Positions 17,737-25,567 of a DNA stretch of 64,000 bases are shown here, one piece after another. Made by a program: the position numbers and the translations under genes. Positions within the stretch are counted from its first letter, which is position 1; each line of letters begins with the position of its first letter. Source of the DNA: Lactobacillus taiwanensis DSM 21401 (GTDB taxonomy: Bacteria; Bacillota; Bacilli; Lactobacillales; Lactobacillaceae); contig NZ_AYZG01000051.1 in the NCBI RefSeq assembly GCF_001436695.1, positions 24,211 to 88,210 of the forward strand. Reading direction: 5' to 3'. Under the pieces are notes generated by a model. The model worked only from the letters and a program-made list of their open reading frames with translations, was not told where the DNA came from and made no database searches.

Positions 17737-18315
17737 TTACTTTTTTAGAATAAATGGTTTACGGAGATCAGCAAGAGGTTGAGGAACTAAAAGAAGTTTA
17801 TTATTCAATAATGTTTCATTAACTGTGGCACGATTATAGATGGTATAGGTTTGAATATTGATATTTTTACAGTGATCTTGAAGATAATGCTCGATTTTAG
17901 GTGTTTTGCTGGAAATATTCTTTTTGATAAGTAAAAGAGTCTGATTATTTAAATCATTAATATTAATGTTTCCCTTTGTAACTAATTTATTTTTTGGTGG
18001 AAAACCAATTAAAAGTGGAGAAGTTGCGACTTTTTTTAAATAAAAATTATTGTTATTGTGTTATTATAATTTCTCATAATTTGATTGGTTTCAGAAAAGA
18101 GATCCTGTATTTTCTTAGCTTGAATAAAAAATTTTACTAGCTTCGGTTAAATCTACGCCGTGCGAGTTTCTCATAAAAAGAATACAGTCTGTTTTTTCTA
18201 ATATGTTTATTTGTTGAGCAATAGCTGATTTTTAAATATATAATTTTCGGGCGGCTGCAGAAAAACTTCCCAATTCAGCTACTGTAATGAATGTATTTAA
18301 TTCTTGAGTATACAT
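17737..18315 (-). pseudogene. LysR family regulator, disrupted
   Basis: Reading leftward from ATG 18315: MYTQELNTFITVAELGSF, SAAARKLYI, then an in-frame stop, then KSAIAQQINILEKT, the standard LysR helix-turn-helix. A further frameshift or stop follows after VDLTEASKIF. The C-terminal third (17737-18030) still reads cleanly as an effector domain (SPLLIGFPPKNKLV, NNKLLLVPQPLADLRKP). The length of about 193 codons shows an internal deletion against the usual 290-300. Positions 17491-17736 hold nothing I can recognise. Confidence 0.85.
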
Positions 18316-18330
18316 GATTTTAAGCCCTTT

Positions 18331-18356
18331 CAGAGTTAAGTCTAGACTTAACTCTG
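18331..18356. promoter_or_regulatory. 26-bp perfect palindrome, probable LysR operator
   Basis: CAGAGTTAAGTCT is followed directly by its exact reverse complement. It lies 15 bp upstream of the decayed LysR start and about 80 bp before the flavoprotein remnant, the normal place for a LysR site. A TATAAT at 18396-18401 may be the old flavoprotein promoter. Confidence 0.65.
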
Positions 18357-18417
18357 TGTTTATACAATATAAAAAGTCAACTTTCAGAACTTTTCTATAA
18401 TAAGGTAATAACCTTAA

Positions 18418-18810
18418 AAAGAACTTGTCGTAAAAATGAAAGTCAATCCTGAGACCTTAAATAGTGAGGTAGCTCGATATAATAAATTAGTTGAAAAAGG
18501 TAAAAATACGGATTTTTATAAGAAACCTAAATTTATGAGTATAAAAGTGCAAAATGGGCCATTTTATGCAATTAGAGCTAATTCAACAACTTTAGGAACT
18601 GTTGGTGGTGGCTTAGTTACCGAGAACTTTGAAGCTTTAACTAATAATAGAGATATTATTCCTAGGATTTATGTAGTAGGGAGCAATGCCTCGGGCTTAT
18701 TTGATTCTTTATATCTGACTATTAAAGGTTTGAGCAACACATTTGCTTGGAATTCAGGAAGAATTGCTGGTGAGAAGGCTAGTGAGTTTGTAAAAAATAT
18801 TAATAATTAA
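18418..18810 (+). pseudogene. C-terminal remnant of FAD-dependent fumarate-reductase-like oxidoreductase
   Basis: About 125 codons (from MKVNPETLNSEVARYNKLVE) match the end of flavocytochrome c/urocanate reductase-like flavoproteins: GPFYAI, TLGTVGGGL, the FAD-binding IPRIYVVGSNASGLF and NSGRIAGEKASEFV. Family members have 450 or more residues, so the N-terminal FAD-binding domain and most of the catalytic part are gone. The remnant now abuts the old promoter region. A stop at 18415-18417 bounds the open frame. It pairs with the decayed LysR gene. Confidence 0.8.
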
Positions 18811-18814
18811 CCAA

Positions 18815-18855
18815 AAACAGACATAATTGTCATATTTAAACAATTATGTCTGTTT
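18815..18855. terminator. bidirectional terminator
   Basis: AAACAGACATAATTGT pairs perfectly with ACAATTATGTCTGTTT. It lies just after the pyrE stop on the minus strand. Confidence 0.85.
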
Positions 18856-18868
18856 ACTTTATTGTTAA

Positions 18869-19507
18869 TTAATTATTGAATTTCTTACTCCAAGCCCATG
18901 GATCTTCATGCCAGGTCTTTAAAATATTGTATTGTTTACTGGAAATATGACCGGATTCATTCTCTTTTTTCAGTAATTCTGGATAAGAAAGGAGTGGGGC
19001 ATATTTTACGTTAGCTTTCTTGAAGTTTTCTTTAGCGTCTGGTAAGTAATATGTGAAAATTGAAGAAACACCAGCAACATGTCCACCGTCTTTTTCTGTG
19101 GCCTTAACTGCATTAAGGACTGATCCACCGGTAGTAATTAAGTCATCGATTAAAACGATTTTGTCATTTTCTGAAAAACGTCCTTCAATTTGACGACCTT
19201 TTCCATGATCTTTGGGTTTTGGTCTAACGTAAATCATTGGTAGATGCAATTTTTCAGCAACTAAAGCAGCATGTGGAATTCCTGCAGTTGCAACACCGCC
19301 AATAATTGTTGCTTCAGGAAATTTTTTAGCAATTAAATTTGCTAAGTCACTAGCGATCATATCACGTAATTCAGGATAGGAAACAGTTAAGCGCAAATCG
19401 GTATAAATTGGTGAAAGCATACCGCTTGCGTATGTAAATGGCTTATCAGGTGAAATAGTAATAATTTTTTTTTGAATTAATTGGCTGATAATTTGATTTT
19501 TATGCAT
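18869..19507 (-). CDS. pyrE: orotate phosphoribosyltransferase
   Basis: Joins orotate and PRPP to give OMP (fifth step of UMP synthesis). The PRPP motif reads KIVLIDDLITTGGSV; KPKDHGKGRQIEG is the mobile catalytic loop. ATG 19507 gives 212 residues, the usual length; an upstream in-frame ATG at 19537 would add ten residues and overlap pyrF. It starts 1 nt after the pyrF stop, with GGAGT about 15 nt upstream. It is controlled by the pyrF leader attenuator. Confidence 0.95.
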   Translation of the reverse strand: MHKNQIISQLIQKKIITISPDKPFTYASGMLSPIYTDLRLTVSYPELRDMIASDLANLIAKKFPEATIIGGVATAGIPHAALVAEKLHLPMIYVRPKPKDHGKGRQIEGRFSENDKIVLIDDLITTGGSVLNAVKATEKDGGHVAGVSSIFTYYLPDAKENFKKANVKYAPLLSYPELLKKENESGHISSKQYNILKTWHEDPWAWSKKFNN

Positions 19508-19508
19508 T

Positions 19509-20216
19509 CTAGTTGAACTCCTTCTTAATTGCTTCATATGCTGCTTCTGGATTAGTTGCGCGGGTAATGGGACGTCCTACAACAATGGCAGTTGAACCCC
19601 ATTCTTTTGCTTGGGCTGGTGTAGCTACTCTAGATTGATCATCTTTGGCATTTCCTGCTGGGCGAATGCCAGGAGTTACATATAAAAAGTTGTCACCAAC
19701 ATTTTGACGCAAGCTCTTAACTTCCAGCGGTGAACAAATCACTCCATCAGCGCCAGCCTTTTTAGCAGTTTCAGTTAGACTTAAAACTTGCTGCTCCATT
19801 GATAGATTACAATTTTGTTCTTCATGCAGAATTTCATCGGAAATTGAGGTTAATTCTGTAACAGCTAGTAACTTAGGGACATTTTTACCAATAGGAGTGC
19901 CAGCAATTAAACCTTCTTTTGCTGCTGTAATCATCTGACTGCCACCAAGAGCATGTATAGTGGTATAAGTGATTCCTAAACTAGCTAAGGCTTTGGCGCC
20001 ATTATAGACGGTGTTAGGAATATCATTCATTTTTAGGTCTAAAAAAATACGATAGCCTTGTTTAGATAGTTCTTTAACAATTGCAGGACCTTCATTGAAA
20101 AAAAGTTCCATTCCAATTTTAATGAAAACATTTTCTGGTTTACCTAACTTAGGTAAGAGTTCATTTAATTTCTTTTCATTGTCTAAATCTAAGGCAACGA
20201 TAACTGGTCTTGTCAT
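19509..20216 (-). CDS. pyrF: orotidine 5'-phosphate decarboxylase
   Basis: Converts OMP to UMP (last step). TIM barrel of 235 residues with the catalytic cluster FLDLKMNDIPNT (Lys-Asp pair), ALDLDN at the N-terminus, YVTPGIRP and TAIVVGRPIT for phosphate binding. GGAGGAAAA precedes the ATG. First gene of the leftward pyrFE operon, divergent from pyrD, with a 130-nt leader carrying an attenuator. Confidence 0.96.
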   Translation of the reverse strand: MTRPVIVALDLDNEKKLNELLPKLGKPENVFIKIGMELFFNEGPAIVKELSKQGYRIFLDLKMNDIPNTVYNGAKALASLGITYTTIHALGGSQMITAAKEGLIAGTPIGKNVPKLLAVTELTSISDEILHEEQNCNLSMEQQVLSLTETAKKAGADGVICSPLEVKSLRQNVGDNFLYVTPGIRPAGNAKDDQSRVATPAQAKEWGSTAIVVGRPITRATNPEAAYEAIKKEFN

Positions 20217-20228
20217 TTTTCCTCCATC

Positions 20229-20274
20229 AAAAAAGTCTATACCAAGCGCAGAGAGACACTAGGTATAGACTTTT
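20229..20274 (-). terminator. attenuator terminator in the pyrF leader
   Basis: On the minus strand AAAAGTCTATACC pairs with GGTATAGACTTTTTT, ending 12 nt before the pyrF start. Its 20-nt loop contains GTCTCTCTG (20249-20257), exactly complementary to CAGAGAGAC in the upstream PyrR loop, so an antiterminator pairing of 9 bp is possible. Confidence 0.85.
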
Positions 20275-20306
20275 CCAGATAATTTAAGCCAATAATTCTA
20301 ACTTGC

Positions 20307-20320
20307 GGTCTCTCTGTACC
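20307..20320 (-). promoter_or_regulatory. PyrR binding loop in the pyrFE leader
   Basis: The minus strand reads GGTACAGAGAGACC, matching 10 of 14 positions of the same-window type AGTCCAGAGAGGCT (PyrR consensus ARUCCNGNGAGGYU). CGGT/ACCG can close it as a small stem. UMP-bound PyrR would stabilise this loop and favour the terminator. Confidence 0.75.
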
Positions 20321-20342
20321 GTTTAAAGTTTAATCAAAATGA

Positions 20343-20371
20343 AGTTTAGCACCTTCAGTAAAGAATTACAA
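20343..20371 (-). promoter_or_regulatory. pyrFE promoter
   Basis: The minus strand has TTGTAA (20366-20371), a 17-bp spacer and TAAACT (20343-20348). Transcription would start near 20336 and run through the PyrR loop. Confidence 0.6.
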
Positions 20372-20386
20372 ATAAAATTTTTAACT

Positions 20387-20414
20387 TTGAAAAAAATAAA
20401 AAAGCGTGTACAAT
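20387..20414 (+). promoter_or_regulatory. pyrD promoter
   Basis: TTGAAA, a 16-bp spacer and TACAAT preceded by TG. It lies outside the pyrFE leader, and no PyrR loop is visible between it and pyrD. Confidence 0.65.
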
Positions 20415-20466
20415 CAATTTTTGAAAAATAATTGAATGTCAGTGAGCATTCGTTTTGGAGGAAAAT

Positions 20467-21390
20467 ATGATTAATACGCATGTAAAATTACCTGGTTTAG
20501 ATTTAAAAAATCCAGTTATGCCAGCAAGTGGCACTTTTGGTTTTGGAGATGTTCCAGCAGCCAAGAAGTTTGATTTAAATGATTTAGGAGCAATGGTTAT
20601 TAAGACCGCGACTCCTCGTGCAACAACTGGTAATCCTCAACCGCAAATAGCTGTTTTAGATACTGGAGTTTTAAACTCAGTTGGATTAACAAATCCTGGA
20701 GTTGATGCGGTAATTGCTGATAAATTGATACCCTTGCGTAAGAAGTATCCTGACTTACCCATCATGGCTAGTGTTGGTGGCGAGGATGAGGTAGGTTATG
20801 TTGAAGTAGCAAAAAAATTATCTGAGTCAGGTTTAGTTAATGCTTTAGAAATTAATGTTTCTTGTCCCAACGTAAACGAAGGCGGAATGAGTTTTGGCGT
20901 TCATCCAGATATCGTTGAATCGTTAACTACGAAAATTAAGACAGTAACTAATGTTCCCATTTATGTGAAACTAACTCCAAATGTTACTGATATTACACAA
21001 ATTGCTAAAGCCGCTGAAAAGGGCGGTGCAGATGGTTTATCCCTAATTAACACTCTTTTAGGAATGGATATTGATATTGAAACTAGAAAACCTGTTTTAG
21101 GTCACAACGTTGGCGGACTTTCTGGAGAAGCTGTTAAACCAATTGCGCTTAGAATGATTCACCAAGTCCGTCAAAGTACAAGTTTACCAATTATTGGGAT
21201 GGGTGGAATTAATTCAGCCCAAGATGTAGTTAAATTTATGCTTGCTGGTGCTAATGCGGTTGCTGTTGGGACAGCTCATTTTAAAGACAGTATTGCATCA
21301 AAACATATTGCTGATGAATTGCCAAACGAGTTAGAAAAACTAGGTATTGAAGATATTAATGACCTTGTTAATCAAGCTGAATTTAATTAA
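20467..21390 (+). CDS. pyrD: dihydroorotate dehydrogenase, class 1B catalytic subunit type
   Basis: Oxidises dihydroorotate to orotate with FMN (fourth step). 307 residues; NVSCPN holds the catalytic cysteine; KLTPNVTD and [10 protein letters not shown] are FMN-site motifs. The opening [21 protein letters not shown] is typical of class 1B (NAD-dependent), which normally partners the iron-sulfur flavoprotein PyrK. No pyrK is present in this window. ATG 20467 is used because GGAGG (20457-20461) is 5 nt upstream. Single gene, separated from pyrR1 by its own promoter and attenuator. Confidence 0.92.
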   Translation: MINTHVKLPGLDLKNPVMPASGTFGFGDVPAAKKFDLNDLGAMVIKTATPRATTGNPQPQIAVLDTGVLNSVGLTNPGVDAVIADKLIPLRKKYPDLPIMASVGGEDEVGYVEVAKKLSESGLVNALEINVSCPNVNEGGMSFGVHPDIVESLTTKIKTVTNVPIYVKLTPNVTDITQIAKAAEKGGADGLSLINTLLGMDIDIETRKPVLGHNVGGLSGEAVKPIALRMIHQVRQSTSLPIIGMGGINSAQDVVKFMLAGANAVAVGTAHFKDSIASKHIADELPNELEKLGIEDINDLVNQAEFN

Positions 21391-21395
21391 ATTGC

Positions 21396-21424
21396 TTGAC
21401 AAAGAAGATAATTTACAGTAATTT
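21396..21424 (+). promoter_or_regulatory. promoter of the pyrR1BC-carAB-pyrR2 operon
   Basis: Perfect -35 TTGACA (21396-21401), a 17-bp spacer and TAATTT (21419-21424), starting 6 nt after the pyrD stop. Confidence 0.75.
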
Positions 21425-21450
21425 TAAAGCAATGAATGTCCTTTAAAATT

Positions 21451-21464
21451 AGTCCCGTGAGGCT
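21451..21464 (+). promoter_or_regulatory. PyrR binding loop, pyrR1 leader
   Basis: AGTCCCGTGAGGCT fits the PyrR consensus ARUCCNGNGAGGYU at all 14 positions. Confidence 0.9.
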
Positions 21465-21500
21465 AGCAAGGCAGGCTTAAATTAAGTATGACTTTACTAT

Positions 21501-21533
21501 AAGCTCCTAGTCTCTTTGACTAAGAGCTTTTTT
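21501..21533 (+). terminator. attenuator terminator before pyrR1
   Basis: AAGCTC-C-TAGTC pairs with GACTAAGAGCTT around TCTTT and is followed by T6, 25 nt before the pyrR1 start. Confidence 0.9.
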
Positions 21534-21558
21534 CATGGGTGAAATCAGGAGGTTAAAA

Positions 21559-22101
21559 ATGGCAAAGCAAATTTGGGATGCACTAGCAATGAAGCGTGCA
21601 TTAACTCGAATTACTTATGAAATTATTGAGCAAAATAAGGGTACTGATAATCTTGTTTTAATTGGAATTAAGACAAGAGGAGTTTATTTAGCTAAGAGAA
21701 TCCATGACCGAATTCAAAAATTAGAAAATGTTGATGTTCCAATCGATGAGCTAGATATTACTCTTTATCGTGATGATCGTCATGATGCTTCATTGAAACA
21801 AGATCCAGTAGTCAATTCTAACCAAATTGACGTTGATATTACCGATAAGAAAGTAATTTTAATTGACGATGTAATTTATACTGGTCGAACAATTAGAGCA
21901 GCGATGGATGCTTTGATGGATGATGGACGTCCTAGTTCAATTAAAGTTGCAGTTTTGGTAGATCGCGGTCACCGTGAATTACCAATTCGTGCTGATTTCG
22001 TTGGTAAAAATATTCCGACTTCAACTGATGAACAAGTTGCTGTTAACATGGTAGAAAAAGATGGCAAGGATTCGGTTGAACTGAAAACTCTATCAAAATA
22101 A
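21559..22101 (+). CDS. pyrR: PyrR bifunctional regulator / uracil phosphoribosyltransferase (copy 1)
   Basis: UMP-responsive RNA-binding attenuator protein. 180 residues. The PRPP loop is [35 protein letters not shown] and [20 protein letters not shown] are PyrR hallmarks that line the RNA-binding face. ATG 21559 has AGGAGG at 21547-21552; the in-frame ATG at 21535 lies in the terminator tail. First gene of the main pyrimidine operon. A second PyrR ends the same operon at 28781. Confidence 0.95.
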   Translation: MAKQIWDALAMKRALTRITYEIIEQNKGTDNLVLIGIKTRGVYLAKRIHDRIQKLENVDVPIDELDITLYRDDRHDASLKQDPVVNSNQIDVDITDKKVILIDDVIYTGRTIRAAMDALMDDGRPSSIKVAVLVDRGHRELPIRADFVGKNIPTSTDEQVAVNMVEKDGKDSVELKTLSK

Positions 22102-22138
22102 TTAAGAAATATTAATTTAATAGTCAACCATTTAATTG

Positions 22139-22152
22139 ACTCCAGAGAGGGC
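22139..22152 (+). promoter_or_regulatory. PyrR binding loop, pyrB leader
   Basis: ACTCCAGAGAGGGC matches 11 of 14 positions of the PyrR consensus. It lies in the 147-nt pyrR1-pyrB gap with no separate promoter visible. Confidence 0.8.
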
Positions 22153-22195
22153 CAGAAGGGTTGCTATATTTTTCGTATACAAGAATATGAAAAAT

Positions 22196-22229
22196 AGGCC
22201 TGGAGCAATTAAATGCTTCAGGCCTTTTT
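22196..22229 (+). terminator. attenuator terminator before pyrB
   Basis: AGGCCTG-G-AGCA pairs with TGCT-T-CAGGCCT around ATTAAA, then T5. It ends 20 nt before pyrB. Confidence 0.88.
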
Positions 22230-22248
22230 GCTTTAGAAAGAATAAAAA

Positions 22249-23205
22249 ATGGAAAATTTAAATCTTGTTAGTTTACCAAATTTTGTTAGTGTAGAAAATC
22301 TGAGTGTTGAAGAAGTTGAAACTTTAATTAATCAAGCAGAATATTTTAAAAATGGTGGGGCTACACCTAATCTAACAGAGCCCGTTTATATTACTAATAT
22401 GTTCTTTGAGGATTCAAGTAGAACACATACTAGTTTTGAAATGGCTGAAAGAAAATTAGGTTTAACTGTAATTCCATTTGATCCTGCTCATTCTTCGGTT
22501 AATAAGGGAGAGACATTATACGATACATCCCTGATTATGGAAGCTGTGGGAGTGGATATTGAAGTGATTCGTCATTCACAAAATGAATACTATCAAAATT
22601 TAATTTATCCGCACTCCCATCAACATTTAGATATTGGAATAATTAATGCTGGGGATGGTAGTGGGCAACATCCAAGTCAGTGCTTGTTAGACATGATGAC
22701 AATTCATGAACATTTTAAACAATTTAAAGGTCTAAAGGTAGCTATTGTTGGTGATATTACTAATTCCCGGGTTGCTAAAAGTAATATGGAATTACTCCAT
22801 CGGTTAGGAGCTGAAGTTTACTTTTCAGGACCTGAATATTGGTACTCAAATGAATTTGATAGGTTTGGTAAGTATGAAGAGCTCGATAAGCTGATTCCTG
22901 AGATGGATGTGATGATGCTGTTAAGAGTTCAACATGAAAGACACAGTGATGATCCTAATGAAAAGAATTTTGATGCAAAAGCATATCATGAAAAATACGG
23001 AATTAATAAGGGGCGCTATCAAGCATTAAAGCCAAATGCAATTATTATGCACCCAGGCCCAATTAACCACGATGTTGAATTAAGTGCAAATTTGGTGGAA
23101 AGTGACAAGTGTATGTTTACTCGTCAAATGCAAAATGGTGTGTTTATGAGAATGGCAATGATTGAAGCAGTCTTACGAGGAAGAAAATTAGGAGGACACA
23201 AGTAA
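22249..23205 (+). CDS. pyrB: aspartate carbamoyltransferase catalytic subunit
   Basis: Joins carbamoyl phosphate and aspartate (second step). The carbamoyl-phosphate site reads [13 protein letters not shown] (about residues 52-64). LRVQHERH and [13 protein letters not shown] (about 270) complete the active site. 318 residues; Gram-positive trimer type, with no PyrI gene nearby. Only a weak ribosome site (AGAAAG). It starts after the second PyrR attenuator, and the stop shares one base with pyrC. Confidence 0.96.
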   Translation: MENLNLVSLPNFVSVENLSVEEVETLINQAEYFKNGGATPNLTEPVYITNMFFEDSSRTHTSFEMAERKLGLTVIPFDPAHSSVNKGETLYDTSLIMEAVGVDIEVIRHSQNEYYQNLIYPHSHQHLDIGIINAGDGSGQHPSQCLLDMMTIHEHFKQFKGLKVAIVGDITNSRVAKSNMELLHRLGAEVYFSGPEYWYSNEFDRFGKYEELDKLIPEMDVMMLLRVQHERHSDDPNEKNFDAKAYHEKYGINKGRYQALKPNAIIMHPGPINHDVELSANLVESDKCMFTRQMQNGVFMRMAMIEAVLRGRKLGGHK

Positions 23206-24482
23206 TGACTACTGTAATTAAAAATGGAACTGTGTACCAAAATGGCCACCTAATCAAAGCTGATGTTTTAATCGATGGTCAAAAAATTAAGGCTATTGGA
23301 ACTGGCCTAGAAGGGGAAGAAACAATTGATGCTAGCGGGATGATAGTTAGCCCAGGCTTAGTAGATGTTCATGTTCACTATCGTGATCCTGGTCAAACCT
23401 ATAAAGAAGATATCAAAACTGGTAGCCAAGCGGCAGCACGTGGAGGTTTTACAACAGTTGGTGCCATGCCTAATGTAACTCCTGTTCCTAATACAGCTGA
23501 ATTAATGGAGAAGATGGTTAGAGAAAATCAAAAAAAGGGATTAGTCCATATTCTCCAGTATGGCCCTATTACTAATGATGAAACAACTGATATTATTCCT
23601 GACTATGCGGCACTTAAGAAAGCAGGCGCATTTGCATTAAGTAATGACGGACATGGAGTTCAAAGTGCGCAGACAATGTATCTAGCCATGCAAAAGGCGA
23701 AAGAAAACAACTTAATTATTGCAGCACATGCCCAAGATGACTCACTTTTTAATAAAGGAATTGTTAATGAAGGAGTAGCAGCTGAAAAATTAGACTTACC
23801 ACCAGTTACAGAACTTGCTGAGACTACACAAATTGCTCGTGATCTCCTTTTAGCACAAAAAACAGGGGTTCATTACCATATTTGTCATGTTTCGACAAAA
23901 ACCAGTGTAGAATTAGTTCGTTTAGCAAAAGCACTAGGGATTAAGGTAACGTGTGAGGTTGCACCACACCATATTTTATTGACAGATAGCGATATTCCAG
24001 AAGACGATCCTTACTTTAAGATGAATCCACCACTAAGAAGTAAAGAAGATCAAGCAGCTCTTTTAGTTGGGATGCTAGATGGAACAATTGATTTAATTGC
24101 TACTGATCATGCTCCCCATGCTAAAGCGGAAAAAGAAGGTAGTATGCGAGAAGCCGCTTTTGGAATTACGGGAAGTGAGACAGCATTTAGTACTCTTTAT
24201 ACTAGATTTGTAAAAGAAGAAAAAGTTTTCACGCTTGAACAATTACTATCCCTTCTTACTGAGAAGCCAGCTGCAGTATTTGGCATAAAAAGCGCAGGTC
24301 TTCTTGCACCTGGTGAGAATGCAGATATTGCGATTTTTGATATTGAGCATCAAAAAGAGATTAAAGAAGAAGAGTTTAAGTCTAAAGGAGTAAATACACC
24401 ATTTACTGGTCATAAGGTATATGGAGAGACAGTGATGACGTTTGTTGATGGTAAAGTTGTATATCAAAGGGGAACAAAATGA
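23205..24482 (+). CDS. pyrC: dihydroorotase
   Basis: Cyclises carbamoyl aspartate to dihydroorotate (third step). 425-residue class I amidohydrolase. Metal ligands lie in [11 protein letters not shown] (H56, H58), [15 protein letters not shown] and [14 protein letters not shown]. Overlaps pyrB by 1 nt and carA by 4 nt, so translation is coupled. Confidence 0.95.
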   Translation: MTTVIKNGTVYQNGHLIKADVLIDGQKIKAIGTGLEGEETIDASGMIVSPGLVDVHVHYRDPGQTYKEDIKTGSQAAARGGFTTVGAMPNVTPVPNTAELMEKMVRENQKKGLVHILQYGPITNDETTDIIPDYAALKKAGAFALSNDGHGVQSAQTMYLAMQKAKENNLIIAAHAQDDSLFNKGIVNEGVAAEKLDLPPVTELAETTQIARDLLLAQKTGVHYHICHVSTKTSVELVRLAKALGIKVTCEVAPHHILLTDSDIPEDDPYFKMNPPLRSKEDQAALLVGMLDGTIDLIATDHAPHAKAEKEGSMREAAFGITGSETAFSTLYTRFVKEEKVFTLEQLLSLLTEKPAAVFGIKSAGLLAPGENADIAIFDIEHQKEIKEEEFKSKGVNTPFTGHKVYGETVMTFVDGKVVYQRGTK

Positions 24483-25567
24483 AACGCTATTTAATTTTAG
24501 AAGATGGTAGTATTTATGAAGGCGAGGATTTTGGCGCTGATTGTGAAAGTAGTGGTGAGGTTGTTTTTACAACAGGGATGACGGGCTATCAAGAAGCAAT
24601 TACGGATCAAAGTTATGCCGATCAGATTTTGGTTTTTACTAATCCTTTAATTGGAAATTATGGAATTACTTTAGCAGATTATGAATCACTTGAGCCACAA
24701 ATTAAGGGCGTTATTTGTCACCAAGTAGCACGTCACCCAGACAATTGGCGTATGCAAACAACCTTGCCAAAATTTTTAAAACAATTGAAGATCCCTGGCT
24801 TGCAGGGAATCGATACTCGTGAATTGGTTAAGAAATTAAGAATTCACGGTACCCTAAAAGGAAGAATTACTGATTCAAAGGAAAATGCAGTAAGTATTTC
24901 TCAAGAATTAAAGCAAAGAAACATTACCCAAGGTGTAATCAACCGTGTTTCAACGAAGAACTCTTATCCAGTACCTGGCTCAAAAAGAAATATAGTTGTT
25001 GTTGACTTTGGTATTAAGCACAGTATTTTACGAGAATTAGCAGAGAGAGACTGTAACTGTATTGTCTTACCTTACACTGCAACAGCCGAAGAAATTTTAA
25101 ATCTTAATCCAGATGGTGTGCTTTTATCAAATGGACCTGGAAATCCAGAAGAAATGCTTATGGCTGCAAAAATGGTCCAAGAAGTTGAAAAACATGTTCC
25201 GCTATTTGGAATTTGTATGGGCCATCAAGTCTTTGCACTCGCAAATGGGGCTAGTACCTACAAAATGAAGTTTGGACACCGCGGCTTTAATCATCCTGTA
25301 AGAGAAATTGCTACTGGCAATATTGGTTTTACTTCACAAAATCACGGTTATGCGGTAGATCCTAAATCTATTAATAAAGGAAATTTGATGATTACTCATG
25401 TTGAAGTAAATGATAGTACAGTTGAAGGATTACGTCATAAAAAATATCCTGCCTTTTCAGTCCAATTTCACCCTGATGCAACCCCAGGACCTCATGATGA
25501 AGACTCATTGTTTGATGATTTTATGTCAATGATTGACCAAAGAAAGGAAGAAGAGCGTCATGCCTAA
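24479..25567 (+). CDS. carA: carbamoyl-phosphate synthase, glutaminase (small) subunit
   Basis: Releases ammonia from glutamine and channels it to CarB (first step). 362 residues. The class I amidotransferase nucleophile is in [13 protein letters not shown]; the His is in [17 protein letters not shown]. The third triad position is Asp (HPD), where E. coli CarA has Glu (HPE). It overlaps pyrC by 4 nt and carB by 8 nt. The pyrimidine operon context marks it as the UMP-regulated (PyrAA) enzyme. Confidence 0.95.
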   Translation: MKRYLILEDGSIYEGEDFGADCESSGEVVFTTGMTGYQEAITDQSYADQILVFTNPLIGNYGITLADYESLEPQIKGVICHQVARHPDNWRMQTTLPKFLKQLKIPGLQGIDTRELVKKLRIHGTLKGRITDSKENAVSISQELKQRNITQGVINRVSTKNSYPVPGSKRNIVVVDFGIKHSILRELAERDCNCIVLPYTATAEEILNLNPDGVLLSNGPGNPEEMLMAAKMVQEVEKHVPLFGICMGHQVFALANGASTYKMKFGHRGFNHPVREIATGNIGFTSQNHGYAVDPKSINKGNLMITHVEVNDSTVEGLRHKKYPAFSVQFHPDATPGPHDEDSLFDDFMSMIDQRKEEERHA

